22,250 nucleotides of DNA from Nemertoderma westbladi (GCA_032718475.1 JAUCBJ010006169.1:1-22250), one strand, 5' to 3'. Positions 10,148 through 20,118 are shown, numbered from the stretch's first letter. The notes: generated from the letters alone by a model not told the origin. Made by a program: numbers and translations.

Positions 10148-10349
10148 TAGGGTGTTCTGAAAAAACACTTTTTCCTCGGAATTCATGTGCACTCTATTTT
10201 TCGTGTGTGATTTGGTACTCAATCATCATATTTTAAGTAAAAAGCCGATTACTCAAAATTTGAACCCCCCGCAGGCAGCACAAAAAATTGCAAAATTGTA
10301 AAAATTTTTGAAAATTTTGCAAAAATTCTAAAATGCTCGAAAATAATAT
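10148..10349 (+). repeat. Left terminal inverted repeat
   Basis: The outer part through aaagccgattactcaaaatttgaaccccccgcag is nearly identical to the reverse complement of 13741-13885. The inner part (about 10300-10349, with aaaatgctcgaaaataat) matches the reverse complement of 13552-13580 instead. The right end therefore carries about 125-190 bp not present on the left. Confidence 0.9.
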
Positions 10350-10515
10350 TCTGTGACACCGTGTTTATTGATTTTATAATTCCAAATGTGGTGATAGGAA
10401 CCGCCATAACAATTTCAATCCTAAATTGTATTTAACATTTTAATTATTTATTTATTTTAGAGTTATATAATCAGTTTTTTCTATTCTACATCAATACAAA
10501 CAATCCATTAATTAG

Positions 10516-12727
10516 CTAAGTTGTAGGACTTAGGATTGTCGACTTCTTAAAGTCAGGTAACATCTTTCTGCGATGTTCCACCACTTGCAGCAAATATTGT
10601 ATTTGCTTCTCATCTCGTGATCTTTCTATAAAGTCTTGAATCAGCTTCACGCCACGCTCAGCAGGATCATTAACAACCTTAAGGTCCTGAACAAACTTAA
10701 TCAGGTCAATAAATCCTTGATGCTCTTTCCATTCGGACGTCGGCTTTTTAAGAAAGTCCATATCAATTCCCAGAGCATCAAAGACAAACCACGATTTAGG
10801 GCCGATAAGGTCACTCAGGCGTGTGCTGGGTAAAAGAATAGGCATTACAGGTTTCCCAAGAGGTAACTCTACAGGATGTGGCGTACGGAGCAGAGTTGAC
10901 GACATTGATCGCTTTAAATTATCAGCCACATGATCAGAGCAAAGCGCGAATACAACACACTCCTCGGTCAAATACCAGAGATGGTTGGATAACGTATTCA
11001 AGGCAGCGTCAGCTACTTCAGCGTCAATCATCCTTAGATCCTGAAGCTCATGCCAGAACTCCATGTCATTCAGTGGTGCATCTGCCACAGAGGTACAAAT
11101 GCAGCCACTTTGGAACCTAGTATAGCATAGTAAAAGTGCAATGTCGTTGCAGCAATGAAACCATCTCCTTGGAGTAATGAGCTTGTTCACTGAAAGCCAG
11201 CATCTTAGCAGGGTAAATAATGGCGGGCATCCAGCGAGCATGATTAGCAGCCCCTGGTCTCAACCATCGCACTCCCCTTGGGGGCTCCTTGCCCAACAAT
11301 ACCATTGCCAACTCGGCAGATTCACGATAATCATTCCTTGGCAGCTGATTATGATCTCCTTTAGTCAGGATCTCATTTAGTGTCTCAGTCACAAGTTCTC
11401 GTCGCGATGCAAGTGACCTACCCCTAATTTTTAAAGTCTCATACGACTCCAGATTTAGAGTGTTCCATACATTGTCACGAAAACGGACAAATTGTGGATC
11501 AGCAGGACTTGATGTCTTTCCAAACAGCGATCTGTATGCAGCACCCAAAACGAGTTCGTAGACATGGTGGCGACAGGCTAGCCACAACATTTTCTGTTTG
11601 AGAGAATTTTCCAACAAAACACAAGCTCCACTAATCCAGCCAGAATTGGTAGCAGTGGTATCGAATACTAAACCTCGCAGACAACCAGCCAGCTGCCATT
11701 CATCAACTAGAGCCTTAGTTGCACTAGCTTGTGTCTCTCCTTTTGAGTTGGCTATAAGTGGCACACCAAGCAGCTTTCCCTCTTTATAATGAGGCATGCC
11801 AGACACAAGAACAGCTAGTCGGTCCTGTTGATCATCACCATATTGTCCAGTAGCAACTCACTTACCATCCCATTGTAACACAGCATGCTTTGGAGGGATG
11901 AAGTCCTTCTTGATGTTGGTAGCAACCAATTTTCGATTAGATTGGGTACAATTCCATGTTGATGTAGTTGAAATAGTCACCGCTTCTGGAGATACTCCTC
12001 CAATAGATCTCTAATTGACAGGTTTAGAGCATCCGCTGTTGCAGAAATACGGCTATCAGCAAGTAAATTGGAAGGTAGTTCTAGGGTTACTGTTTTCGTC
12101 TTTGGAGTTTTTGGTGTTTTTATCTCAGGTGGAGGTGGAGAATGGTGACGCCTCTTTCGACTTGGGGTTTCGCGATCGTCACCATCAGACATGATGACAT
12201 CATTTACTGCCTGTTGTTGGAGTAGGCTTGATAGTCTCTCTTGTTCACGTTGAATTTGATGTTGTTTTGCTTGAAGACGACATTGTTTCTTAGCCACCTT
12301 CTTTGAGTATAAGGAATCAACTGGACCAAGTTCCATCAGTTCGATCAGTTCTTTGATCATGAAGGAAATTTATATCCTCAGCAATTACAGATTTTGTTCT
12401 CAAAGTATCTTTAGAAATAATAGACTCAATATTTGTATGACCAATGTCGAATAATTTGCATAAATTGTCAATAAAGGCATTTTCTTTAACTAGATTCGAT
12501 GCTCTGGACTTTCATTTGAAAAGTGAGTCGTATGTCCTGTACAGTTGTAATAGTTTCTTGCTGGGTCCAGTGGCTCCACGCATTACGCTTGTCGGAAGTG
12601 CTGCAAGTTCCCAAAACTTGGCGACTTTCCTGACAACAATAGTGGCTACTTTAGCCGGAGCATCTAACCGCATTTCAAATCGATTAAGGTATATAAAGTG
12701 CCATAGGGTTTCACCATTATTAGGCAA
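10516..12727 (-). pseudogene. Transposase-like pseudogene of the DNA transposon
   Basis: N- to C-terminal blocks on the minus strand: 12727-12512, with VVRKVAKFWELAALPTS and KKLLQLYRTYDSLFK; about 12490-12360, FIDNLCKLFDIGHTN and EDINFLHDQR; 12360-11977, a basic, glutamine-rich segment with RKRRHH; about 11976-11860, SPEAVTISTTSTWN and LQWDGK, then an in-frame TGA at 11860-11858; 11806-11117, with LVFDTTATNSG, CVLLENSL, LACRHHVYELVLGA and HARWMPAIIY; after a shift near 11120, LYYTRFQ-like sequence through ADAPLNDMEFWHELQ, YLTEECVVFAL and VVNDPAERGVKLIQDF to the stop at 10516. The FDTT aspartate, CxxH block and late AERG glutamate fit an RNase H-fold DDE transposase. Several frameshifts and one stop mean no functional product. 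Confidence 0.85.
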
Positions 12728-12841
12728 CTGAGAATGTTGTCTAGGTATTAGGAATCACCAAGAAGCCAAGCTTGAGGAGGATCAGGTGGAATGTCCTGGG
12801 AGCGAGTGACTAATGATGGAGATATATGTGATAAGTTTGAT

Positions 12842-13195
12842 TCACTGACTTGACTTCGATGATGGAGAGGAACAGCAAGGTAATATGGAGGTGTTTACTT
12901 CACAATATCCTTCACTATTGATATAAATATCGTAATTCTCAATGTTTTCGACTGGCTGACTGTTACTAAATACTATATTCTCAGCATTTGAGGGCAGTTC
13001 TGTGATATCAGTAGGCTGAATAATTTCTAACAACTGATTGGGTGATAGGTCGTCATCAGTCACATCGATTGCCGCCATCACTCGATTAAAGGGTGTGCAA
13101 TTATCTATTATCTTAATTTCATTTTCAGAAAATCCCAAGAATCTCTCTCGTTGGTCGTGAACATCGGAATAAGACACATGTCTCCTACTATCCAT
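12842..13195 (-). CDS. Hypothetical 118-residue ORF in the 5' part of the transposon
   Basis: The frame opens at 13252, but the likelier start is the internal ATG at 13195 (MDSRRHVSYSDVHDQRERFLG). The 19 residues before it are hydrophobic and unlike the rest. The product is acidic (DVTDDDLSPNQLLEIIQPTD) and ends in a Ser/Cys-rich tail (LPCCSSPSSKSSQ). It has no recognised domain, transmembrane segment or zinc-binding pattern. It sits upstream of, and on the same strand as, the transposase. It may be the transposase N-terminus, severed by frame damage at 12730-12840 (where PDPPQAWLLGDS can be read), or a separate accessory protein. Confidence 0.45.
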   Translation of the reverse strand: MDSRRHVSYSDVHDQRERFLGFSENEIKIIDNCTPFNRVMAAIDVTDDDLSPNQLLEIIQPTDITELPSNAENIVFSNSQPVENIENYDIYINSEGYCEVNTSILPCCSSPSSKSSQ

Positions 13196-13551
13196 GGTAA
13201 TTTCCTCAAAAATTATACAAATAATACCTAACAATAGTATTGCATCAGACACAACCTAAACACAATACAATCATGCAGTATAGATTTACCTGCATATTGC
13301 AGTGCAGTCTGAAGGTTGAGTCTGTATGTTGATTAGAGGTCCGTGGAAAAATATATTACCATCCATTTACTTTCAATTTAAGTTAATATATTGCTGTGGT
13401 GGTTCTCTTATCCCCGCCCACATTGTTTGTTTAACCTACAAACCCTAGATTACAGTTGTAATTAAAGCACAAAAGATAACGTGGTCTTTTAGATTTTTAT
13501 TTTTTGAATGATATTTTTTGCAACTTTTTGCCATTTTCGGGGTGGGAGTAG

Positions 13552-13640
13552 TTTCATTATTTTTGAGCATTTTGAAATTTTTTCAACAATTTTTCACATT
13601 TTTGGGGTGCGGGGGGTTTTATTAATGTCCATGTGTATCC
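13552..13640. repeat. Subterminal repeat inside the right transposon end
   Basis: The block ending ggggtgcggggggtttt resembles the block at 13765-13795 (gggctgcggggggtct), and its start (attatttttgagcatttt) matches the inner end of the left TIR inverted. The right terminus therefore holds two copies of the G-rich subterminal motif; the left holds one. Confidence 0.7.
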
Positions 13641-13740
13641 TTATTTGCAATATGAGCTTCAAATGGTGATTTCACCTTGAATAAGCGAGTGCACCATAAA
13701 AATTTACATGGTCAAAATATGGTCAAAATTTTCAAAATTT

Positions 13741-13885
13741 TTCGAATTTTTTTCAAAATTTTGGGATTTTTTGGGCTGCGGGGGGTCTAAATTTTGAGTA
13801 ATCGGCTTTTTACTTAAAATATGATGATTGAATAATAGAGTGCACCTGAATTCCGAGGAAAAAGTGTTTTTTTCAGAACACCCTA
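13741..13885 (-). repeat. Right terminal inverted repeat
   Basis: The reverse complement begins TAGGGTGTTCTGAAAAAAAC and continues through the GGAATTC, GTGCACTCTATT, AATCATCATATTTTAAGT and CCGATTACTCAAAATTT blocks shared with the left end. Small substitutions and one length change in the A run show moderate age. Confidence 0.92.
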
Positions 13886-13894
13886 CCCACCCAC
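13886..13894. repeat. Target site duplication, right copy
   Basis: CCCACCCAC immediately after the right TIR, identical to 10139-10147. Confidence 0.7.
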
Positions 13895-14737
13895 CTTACT
13901 TACTTAACCAATTGCTATTGGTATCTATTGCTATTGGAAACTTTCCCGATTGCCTAAAAAACGCTAAAATAATACCGAACTAGATGCTCAATGCGATCCA
14001 CTCAATGAAAATAACTATCGCCCAATTTCTCTCTTACCGGTATTTACCAAATTTATGAACAAATTATATATTCCCAACTTCAAAACTACCTCGAGTGCTT
14101 TCCAAATCTAACATCCCGACAGTTTGGTTTCAAGAAAAAAATATCAATGACATATGCAATATTAACTAACGGTTACCGAAAAAATTCGATCTGTACTGGA
14201 CTCTAGAAATTCAGCCTTTGCTATCTATATCGACCTGAAAAAAACATTCTATACTTTAGATCACAACATTTTAATTAAAAAAGTAGATGCGTATGGAATC
14301 CGCGGTACACCAAAAAATTCATTTCAACGCTTTTTATCAAACCGCTCACAATCTGTTTCTCTAAATAATTGTCTTTCACCCTCTTTGCACTTGAGTTGTG
14401 GCACCCCACATGGTTCGGTATTATCACCACTGCTCTTCTTACTATATATTAATGATCTACCTAACGCTTCTAACCTTCTAACCACCCCCTTCGCCGTTGA
14501 CACTACCTTATTCATAGCCATAGAGATCTTGAACTAATAATTACTACCGCTAACTCCGAGATAGACAAGATCTCTGATTGGCTAGTCGACAACCGCATAT
14601 CTCTAAACCTAACTAAAACAGAATAGTTCATATCTAGTAATCAACCGCACGAAAGCTTACTGAAAGTCAAAATATAAAACAATAATATTAAATATGTAGA
14701 ATGTGCGAAATTTCTAGGTGTATGGATGGACCTCTAA
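13895..14737 (+). pseudogene. CR1/jockey-like LINE relic, right part: reverse transcriptase
   Basis: The sequence continues the LINE at 9985-10147. Over several frames it reads YLLNQLLLVSIAIGNFPDCL and KNAKIIP, then ENNYRPISLLPVFTKF, LTSRQFGFKKK, SAFAIYIDLKKTF with DHNILIKKVDAYGIRG (motif A region), CGTPHGSVLSPLLFLLYIND (motif B), FAVDTTLF (motif C), DWLVDNRISLNLTKTE and CAKFLGVWMD (thumb side). The catalytic motif C should be FADD; the first Asp is Val here. With stops and frameshifts the copy is inactive. It ends within 80 bases of the next iGluR exon. Confidence 0.9.
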
Positions 14738-14817
14738 AGTGCGATTCTCTAAAGTGCGCCCATCAGTGATTGCATAATATTTCCTAATATCTAAAATCCA
14801 TTATTTGATTGCCATAG

Positions 14818-14967
14818 GGGTTATGTATGACAAGGATGCTATTGATGCGTCTGTAATCGACACAGCAGTGAGCTCAATAAACAATTACCCTCAGCAAACG
14901 CAGATAAAGATAGAAGCAATGACAAGGAAATTACCTCGTGATGATCCAACATCAACGGTGTTCACTG
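14818..14967 (+). CDS. iGluR exon: start of amino-terminal domain
   Basis: Acceptor gccatag, donor G|GTTAGT at 14968, phase 1 at both ends. GG completes the Gly from 9447, and the frame reads GVMYDKDAIDASVIDTAVSS, INNYPQQTQIKIEAMTRKLP, RDDPTSTVFT. This is strand 1 (IGVMYD), the first helix, strand 2 and the segment before the conserved AC..L helix of the LIVBP-like domain (ANF-receptor type). The domain mediates subunit assembly and, in some subtypes, trans-synaptic binding outside the cell. The acceptor pyrimidine tract is weak, and a LINE relic sits directly upstream. Confidence 0.82.
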
Positions 14968-15439
14968 GTTAGTTTCAGAGTGAAGTCTTTGTTTATCAGT
15001 TAAATCTAGAGATAGAAACTGAGTGACTTATACCACCGTGGCGATCAACTTCTTCATTATACCTTCTGTCATCCGGAAATTTTAAGGTGATCTTATTGCA
15101 TGGATTCATAGTCACGCTTTTCAAAGATACACGAGTGTATTGGTTGTTAATGTCTAACAAGTGTGACAGGGTATGGTTGGTTAGCACCCTAAAACTCTAT
15201 ATTTGTATTGTGTTGTGCTTATAGCTACATAGTTATATGTTTGTGTGGTACAGGTTACATCGTTTAGTTTGTTAATTAGTTCCAGATTGCGGACAGAATT
15301 ATTCATTCAGAATTGATAGTTACGTGATTCAAATTCTGAAATAATGACCATCAATTTTGAGTTTAAATTTTCCCAATGATAATCACGGGTCAGTTGCCCA
15401 AATGAAAAATACTTGCATCAAAAGCAATACTGATATAGA

Positions 15440-15517
15440 CAATACCATGTGCCACATGTAATGTACAATACCATGTGCCACATGTAATGTACAATACCAT
15501 GTGCCACATGTAATGTA
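15440..15517. repeat. 26-bp tandem triplication in an iGluR intron
   Basis: Three copies of caataccatgtgccacatg plus taatgta at 15440, 15466 and 15492, followed by a partial caatgccat copy. The copies are identical or nearly so. The unit contains the palindrome-like catgtgccacatg. Confidence 0.93.
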
Positions 15518-15739
15518 CAATGCCATAAATTGGCTAAATATATTTTCGAAATCTGGAATGAATTTGAAGGGGATCTGATACATCAGTTTCGCATCCATTT
15601 TTGAAGAAATGTTTAGAAATATTAATTAAAATGCTACGATAATTAACGATATTTACTGATGTTTTTTTAAAACATAATATATAGTAATATGATCAAAGAC
15701 TTTTTATCTCATATATCTGTTTAATATATTTAACAACAG

Positions 15740-15883
15740 CTTGCGATTTCCTAAAGAAAGGAGCATCTGCTATAGTTTCAGTAACATCTTGCGAATCTGG
15801 GGCCGCGCTAAGGTCATTGTGTTCAGCTACAAAGATTCCTCACGTACTTATTCCAGACAAGTATTGCGCTCCAAATTATTTAG
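15740..15883 (+). CDS. iGluR exon: amino-terminal domain, lobe 1 core
   Basis: Acceptor taacaacag, consensus donor G|GTGAGT at 15884, phase 1 at both ends. CT completes Ala, and the frame gives ACDFLKKGASAIVSVTSCES, GAALRSLCSATKIPHVLIPD, KYCAPNYL. The pattern of a cysteine-bearing helix, a GxxAIVS strand, a small-residue turn, helix and then IPH(V/L) is typical of iGluR amino-terminal domains. The Cys near the start and Cys in KYC are candidates for the lobe-1 disulfide; which cysteines pair is inference. Confidence 0.88.
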
Positions 15884-16156
15884 GTGAGTTTGTACTTTCG
15901 GGTTTCTAAAAGTAAGTCTAAAGTAGTATATTTTTTAATATATCCTTTCAGTTGAAAGTGAGATCGATTACTATTTTAATTTTTAATCATGTATATGTCA
16001 CTTCATGATATCTACTCACATATGTAGCACAGATGACAACTTTACAAGGCTTCTTTTCTCATACTAGGCTTCTTTTGCAATGTAAGCATCTTCCTGGTTT
16101 TGCGCTCAGCCACTGCGTAACATAATTATATCATTCAATTGGATATATTTTTGCAG

Positions 16157-16270
16157 ATGATTTAACTTTGGATATGAAACCCAGTGCTCGATTTATGGAT
16201 AAAATTATGAAAGAAATTATCACCAAAGATAATTGGAGAAACGTAGTTGTGTTACATGATAGCGATTTCG
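16157..16270 (+). CDS. iGluR exon: amino-terminal domain, hinge and first lobe-2 strand
   Basis: Acceptor atttttgcag, consensus donor G|GTAAGT at 16271, phase 1 at both ends. AT completes Asp, and the frame reads DDLTLDMKPSARFMDKIMKE and IITKDNWRNVVVLHDSDF. The motif of W, hydrophobic strand (VVVL), then [HY]DSDF marks the crossover into lobe 2. The MKPSARFMDKIM helix with its Pro resembles delta/kainate-type receptors more than NMDA types; the subtype is not settled. Confidence 0.88.
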
Positions 16271-16742
16271 GTAAGTAGTGCTGTTGAATGTCTAGTTTAT
16301 AATTGTAGATTTCTAAAACTGTTAACAATAGACCTGGAGATGTTAGGAGATGTTGATTGTGAGGAAAATGTAAACTAATCTTAATGAATTATTGTAGTCT
16401 AACATAAGGCCGCTACTGTTGATAAACCAACGTAATAGATAACCTTGGTTGATAAACAAGTTGTAATTATTTTCTACTGACAAATTTGAATTGGTGAATA
16501 TTTGTGAATGTAATTAATCAATTAAATATTGGACTGACGTTAACTTGACTGCAGATTAACAATTACTAATTTTACTAAATAAAACTCGAGTAAAACTTGG
16601 AATTAATTCACATTATTGGGATTACTATTTTCTTACCGGAGTATTTTTACTTAATTTGTGTTAATTAAATGAGCAGCGTTCGGTATCCATGGTTTCAGTT
16701 GGTTTCAGTTGGCATTGGTAAGGATGGTTTACTCGGTTAACC

Positions 16743-16864
16743 GGGCTCGAAAATAAACTTCATGGGACAATAACCAAGTACTATATTATTTAAATTTATA
16801 CATGGGCTCGAAAATAAACTTCATGGGACAATAACCAAGTACTATATTATTTAAATTTATACAT
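16743..16864. repeat. Perfect 61-bp tandem duplication
   Basis: The 61 bases at 16743-16803, beginning gggctcgaaaataaacttca, repeat without a single difference at 16804-16864. Zero divergence means a very recent duplication or an assembly artefact. Confidence 0.95.
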
Positions 16865-17224
16865 GAGAATCAGATTTAATATTCCGTCTTCTGTATTCCG
16901 GTAAGAATAGTATTAACCAAAACTAAAACTAATGTAATACATATAATTGAGTGATAAATAAGTATCCTAGTTAATAATAAGTTTGAAATAGATTTGATGC
17001 TATTTAAAATTTACGGATATTTTGTCACATTTTCATTGGATAATGAAGAACGAAAGAGTGGTGCCCCGCAAGCACTCAACTCTCCTTGTGTTTATAAAAT
17101 AGTGAGGCAAGGTTTTTACTTTTCGATTTAAATTTAATATATATTATAGTCAAAAGTATATTTATTTGGCATTTCTTTAAATTTATTCTACTAATGTGTG
17201 TATGTAATGTGAACTAGTATACTG

Positions 17225-17266
17225 CTCAGTGAGATACTCACTGAGACTGAGTGAGACTGCTCAGTC
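17225..17266. repeat. Pair of adjacent short palindromes
   Basis: CTCAGTGAG-ata-CTCACTGAG (17225-17245) is a perfect 9-bp-arm hairpin. It overlaps GACTGAG-8 bases-CTCAGTC (17245-17266). It may be a regulatory hairpin or a chance cluster of CTGAG-like repeats. Confidence 0.6.
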
Positions 17267-19927
17267 AGCAGTTTTCTGCGCAGCTAATAATTATTTTGTT
17301 TGGTCAGTCATTCGAAATATGGCTTTTGATTGATAACGTAAAATCAAAATTCTTCGCGTGGCGTGGGGTGGTGGGTAAATTGCAATCAGAAATATAAGAG
17401 TGTAGATTTTGGTGCAATATCAGTAGAATTGGGGGAAATCCCTTCTCCCGGAATTTACAGTATTATTTCGATCTATAAGTTATATCCGTGTCCATTAAAA
17501 ATTTGGGACTTTCAGTAAACGAACAGCGGCCATTATTTTTATAAAGAGGATTCAGTGGACATATGAATGGGAATGAATCCACACCATCGATTAGCCTCCA
17601 TATGCGATTGTCATTGTATTTATACATCTGCACATATTAATCAATAATATTCCTCCAGTTGACTGTAATATCCACAGTAAAATGTAGGCCTATGATTAAT
17701 GAATTATATGAATGTTCTCCCTTTTAGGTTCTCATATGGGTATGTTGGCTTAATGATATTTGTGAATGAAAAAAAAATATTAGACACTTTTTCATAGAAA
17801 TGGCATCAATAGATAGTAAGGCATGCAATATGTAGGTATTTGATCAAGTCTTATCAACCCAGTACACTTAAATTCTCTGCATTTCAACCTGTATGTCAAA
17901 AATTCTGGACCAATTCTCCCGAGACAGTATCATCTCCAAATTTGCAGATTGTCATTAACTTTTATATTCACTAAATATTGTAATAAACATAAAATATTTC
18001 AGTATTATCACTTTATATATTCAGAATCATATTAAATGGATCAATTTTGAGCATAGATATACCTACCGTTACATGTCTTCCTATCAGATTGAATGTACTT
18101 CAGTATTTTTAGTCAGTAGTTAACTAACTGTCTGCAATAGAATCACATAAACTTGGTATCATTTAGAACTAAATTAATGATGATACACTACCGGAAGCAT
18201 GCAATCTCCGGAATGACTCTATCTAACACATCGCTTGTTGGTTGTAAATTCACTATAATTATATAATACAATCTCATAACACTCAACTAATAGTGCACTC
18301 ACATTTCAAAATCCTTGGGCACAAACTTCATTCTAATACGATTGTAACTTGAATGGCCCAAACACTGATTTCGAATTATTACCGGTACACTTCGGTCCTC
18401 ATAAATCATATCGTTGGCACACATAATCAGCTATGTATCTCGGCTTATTTGTTGTCTATATGTTGGTTGACTCATATTTTCTAAAATTTTGTCTATATGA
18501 TAAATATCAATGATTCATTTATAATTAATTGTATTTTATGTAGAACTATAATAATGTAAGTATTGTATATATGTAAGTACTTATTTTTTTACATCCTCCT
18601 CGTGAACTATTAATGCCATAATTATTGACCATTTAAATATTTTCGTAAAATAATGATGCAAACGCACTTTATAGAAAATATCCTGTCAATGAAAGAGTCT
18701 AGAGTCGACTCATAAAAAATTCCCTATTGTGGGCAACTACTCTAAATAAGAGATTAGTTCCTGTGCTATTCGATAAAAATTCCAATTGCTTTGATTAAGA
18801 CATTGTTATTAGCCTTGTCTGCACGACGCACTTGCTGTACCAGTTATATCACAAAAGATAAAGCCCGTCAGTCAGCCTGAATTTTAAGAATGATTTCACT
18901 GGTCGGAGAGCTGTAATCTGGGCTGTAATACTAACTAAGGTTTGTATCTTTCATTCGCAACCACACAAACTCAGCGTAATCACTGGTTTATCAGGTACTG
19001 GGGGCGCATTGACTTTCCAATCAAGCTGAGTGCTTTGAACCACATTTAGATTCATACAGCACCTGTGGCATTCTATGTCATGTGTCGAACGCCACTTTCT
19101 GCTACTTATAACACAACCATTTGATTTCGTTACTTAAAATGGAATTGTGGCATTCAAATTGAGGGATGGGATTTCTCTGAAATTAATTACCCTTGAGAAA
19201 TTGAACATTTATTTTGATAGTTAATTCTTGAGCACTGAAATGAATTTATTGATACAAAAAAGGAAACTAAGTGTTGATTTTTGTAGGTGAATATGTCTTA
19301 GTATAATAACCTTGTAGTATAATAACCTAAAGATGGGATTTGTGTCCAGTTTCCCCCCTGTCTCGGCTATTATTATATTATTCATAGCCATAATACTGAT
19401 ATTTGTTACAAGTTGCTGTTCAGTAATAAACTAATGTCGCCTATGTTTAGAACTACAGATGATTCTATTTATGTGATTATTATATTAGAACAAATGAAAT
19501 TTCTGGTTTAGAACTAAAGTACTACTAATGACACCCCCATTTCTGCTAGGTTGTGTCCCTTGCATGATTCCATTAGGTAGTTAGTGTCCGCTCGGAACTC
19601 GTAATGCGTTTATTATTTTTTTTAGTACAGTTTAATTGTTAACTTTTAGAGATTTAGATGTAATTTTTCTTGGAAAAGTGAAAACCTGTTATTTTTCAAA
19701 TGAGCGTTCCGTTTGCTATTTCTCTTTCTGCATTTTATAATATAGTTTAAATATTTTCTGCAATCTATCGCTCCGGTCTGTATTTAGTTGTCTAATATGA
19801 TCTCTTTAACCATCTGTTTATATAATCCTCCGATAATTGTTTGTCATTGTTCTTTATAGTCCTCTTTTATTTTTGTGTAAATTATATTAAAATACAACAG
19901 ATTTTCTATCACTAATTGCTTTTTTAG

Positions 19928-20118
19928 GCTGCTTTCGGTCGGAATCTATAGATTCAGAGTTCCAACGTTCCGATGTTTACGTCTACAAAGTGTTTCTCTC
20001 TGATAATTTCGGAAATCAAAGCCTAGAGGCTCTTCTGAACTACTTGCAACAGAATTCCACAGATTTCAGCTTTGTTGTCATGGCAAGCGCTGAGAACACA
20101 TTGAAAATAGTAGATTGG
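19928..20118 (+). CDS. iGluR exon: amino-terminal domain, lobe 2
   Basis: Acceptor tgcttttttag, consensus donor TGG|GTAAGT at 20119. It enters in phase 1 (GC completes Gly) and leaves in phase 0. The 63 full codons read CFRSESIDSEFQRSDVYVYK, VFLSDNFGNQSLEALLNYLQ, QNSTDFSFVVMASAENTLKI, VDW. This fits helix, strand (VYVYKVFL), helix (LEALLNYL), strand (FSFVVMAS) and the next helix of lobe 2. Two N-glycosylation sequons (NQS, NST) suit an extracellular domain. The helix after the FG junction looks short relative to other iGluRs. The ligand-binding domain, pore loop and membrane segments must lie beyond 22250. Confidence 0.85.

Larger units (their letters stand above)
10148..13885. mobile_element. 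DNA transposon, 3.74 kb, long TIRs, dead transposase, superfamily unassigned
   Basis: The element begins TAGGGTGTTCTGAAAAAA and ends with the reverse complement of the same sequence. Its inverted ends extend about 150-200 bp, and a 9-bp direct repeat flanks it. Internally, a minus-strand transposase-like sequence (12727-10516) and an upstream 118-136 codon frame (13252-12842) fill the coding space. It is nested inside a CR1-like LINE, which lies inside an iGluR intron. The 9-bp duplication recalls Mutator-like elements, whereas the CxxH block is shared by several superfamilies (hAT, Mutator-like, P, Kolobok). I therefore leave it unclassified. Confidence 0.92.
16271..19927. other. Large iGluR intron, 3.66 kb
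   Basis: AT-rich and stop-dense. It holds the 61-bp duplication and the palindromes listed separately, plus a 14-base direct repeat (tagtataataacct) near 19298-19327. No further exon was found. Because both flanking exons are phase 1, a skipped phase-1 cassette exon is possible, but I see none with good borders. Confidence 0.6.

Noticed and set aside
11117-11241. Programmed ribosomal frameshift joining the two transposase ORFs
   Set aside because: The same gene also has a TGA at 11860-11858 and other shifts near 11980 and 12360, so plain decay explains it. No slippery heptamer is evident.
11850-11870. Intron in the transposase at GATG|GTAAGT, removing the TGA
   Set aside because: Protein similarity appears to continue directly across the TGA in the same frame (LQWDGK, then GDDQQDRLAVLVSG), leaving no room for an intron.
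10143-13890. CACTA-type transposon (left boundary reads CCACTAGGG)
   Set aside because: The right end does not carry CACTA; the symmetric terminus starts at TAGGG, and CAC belongs to the flanking target sequence.
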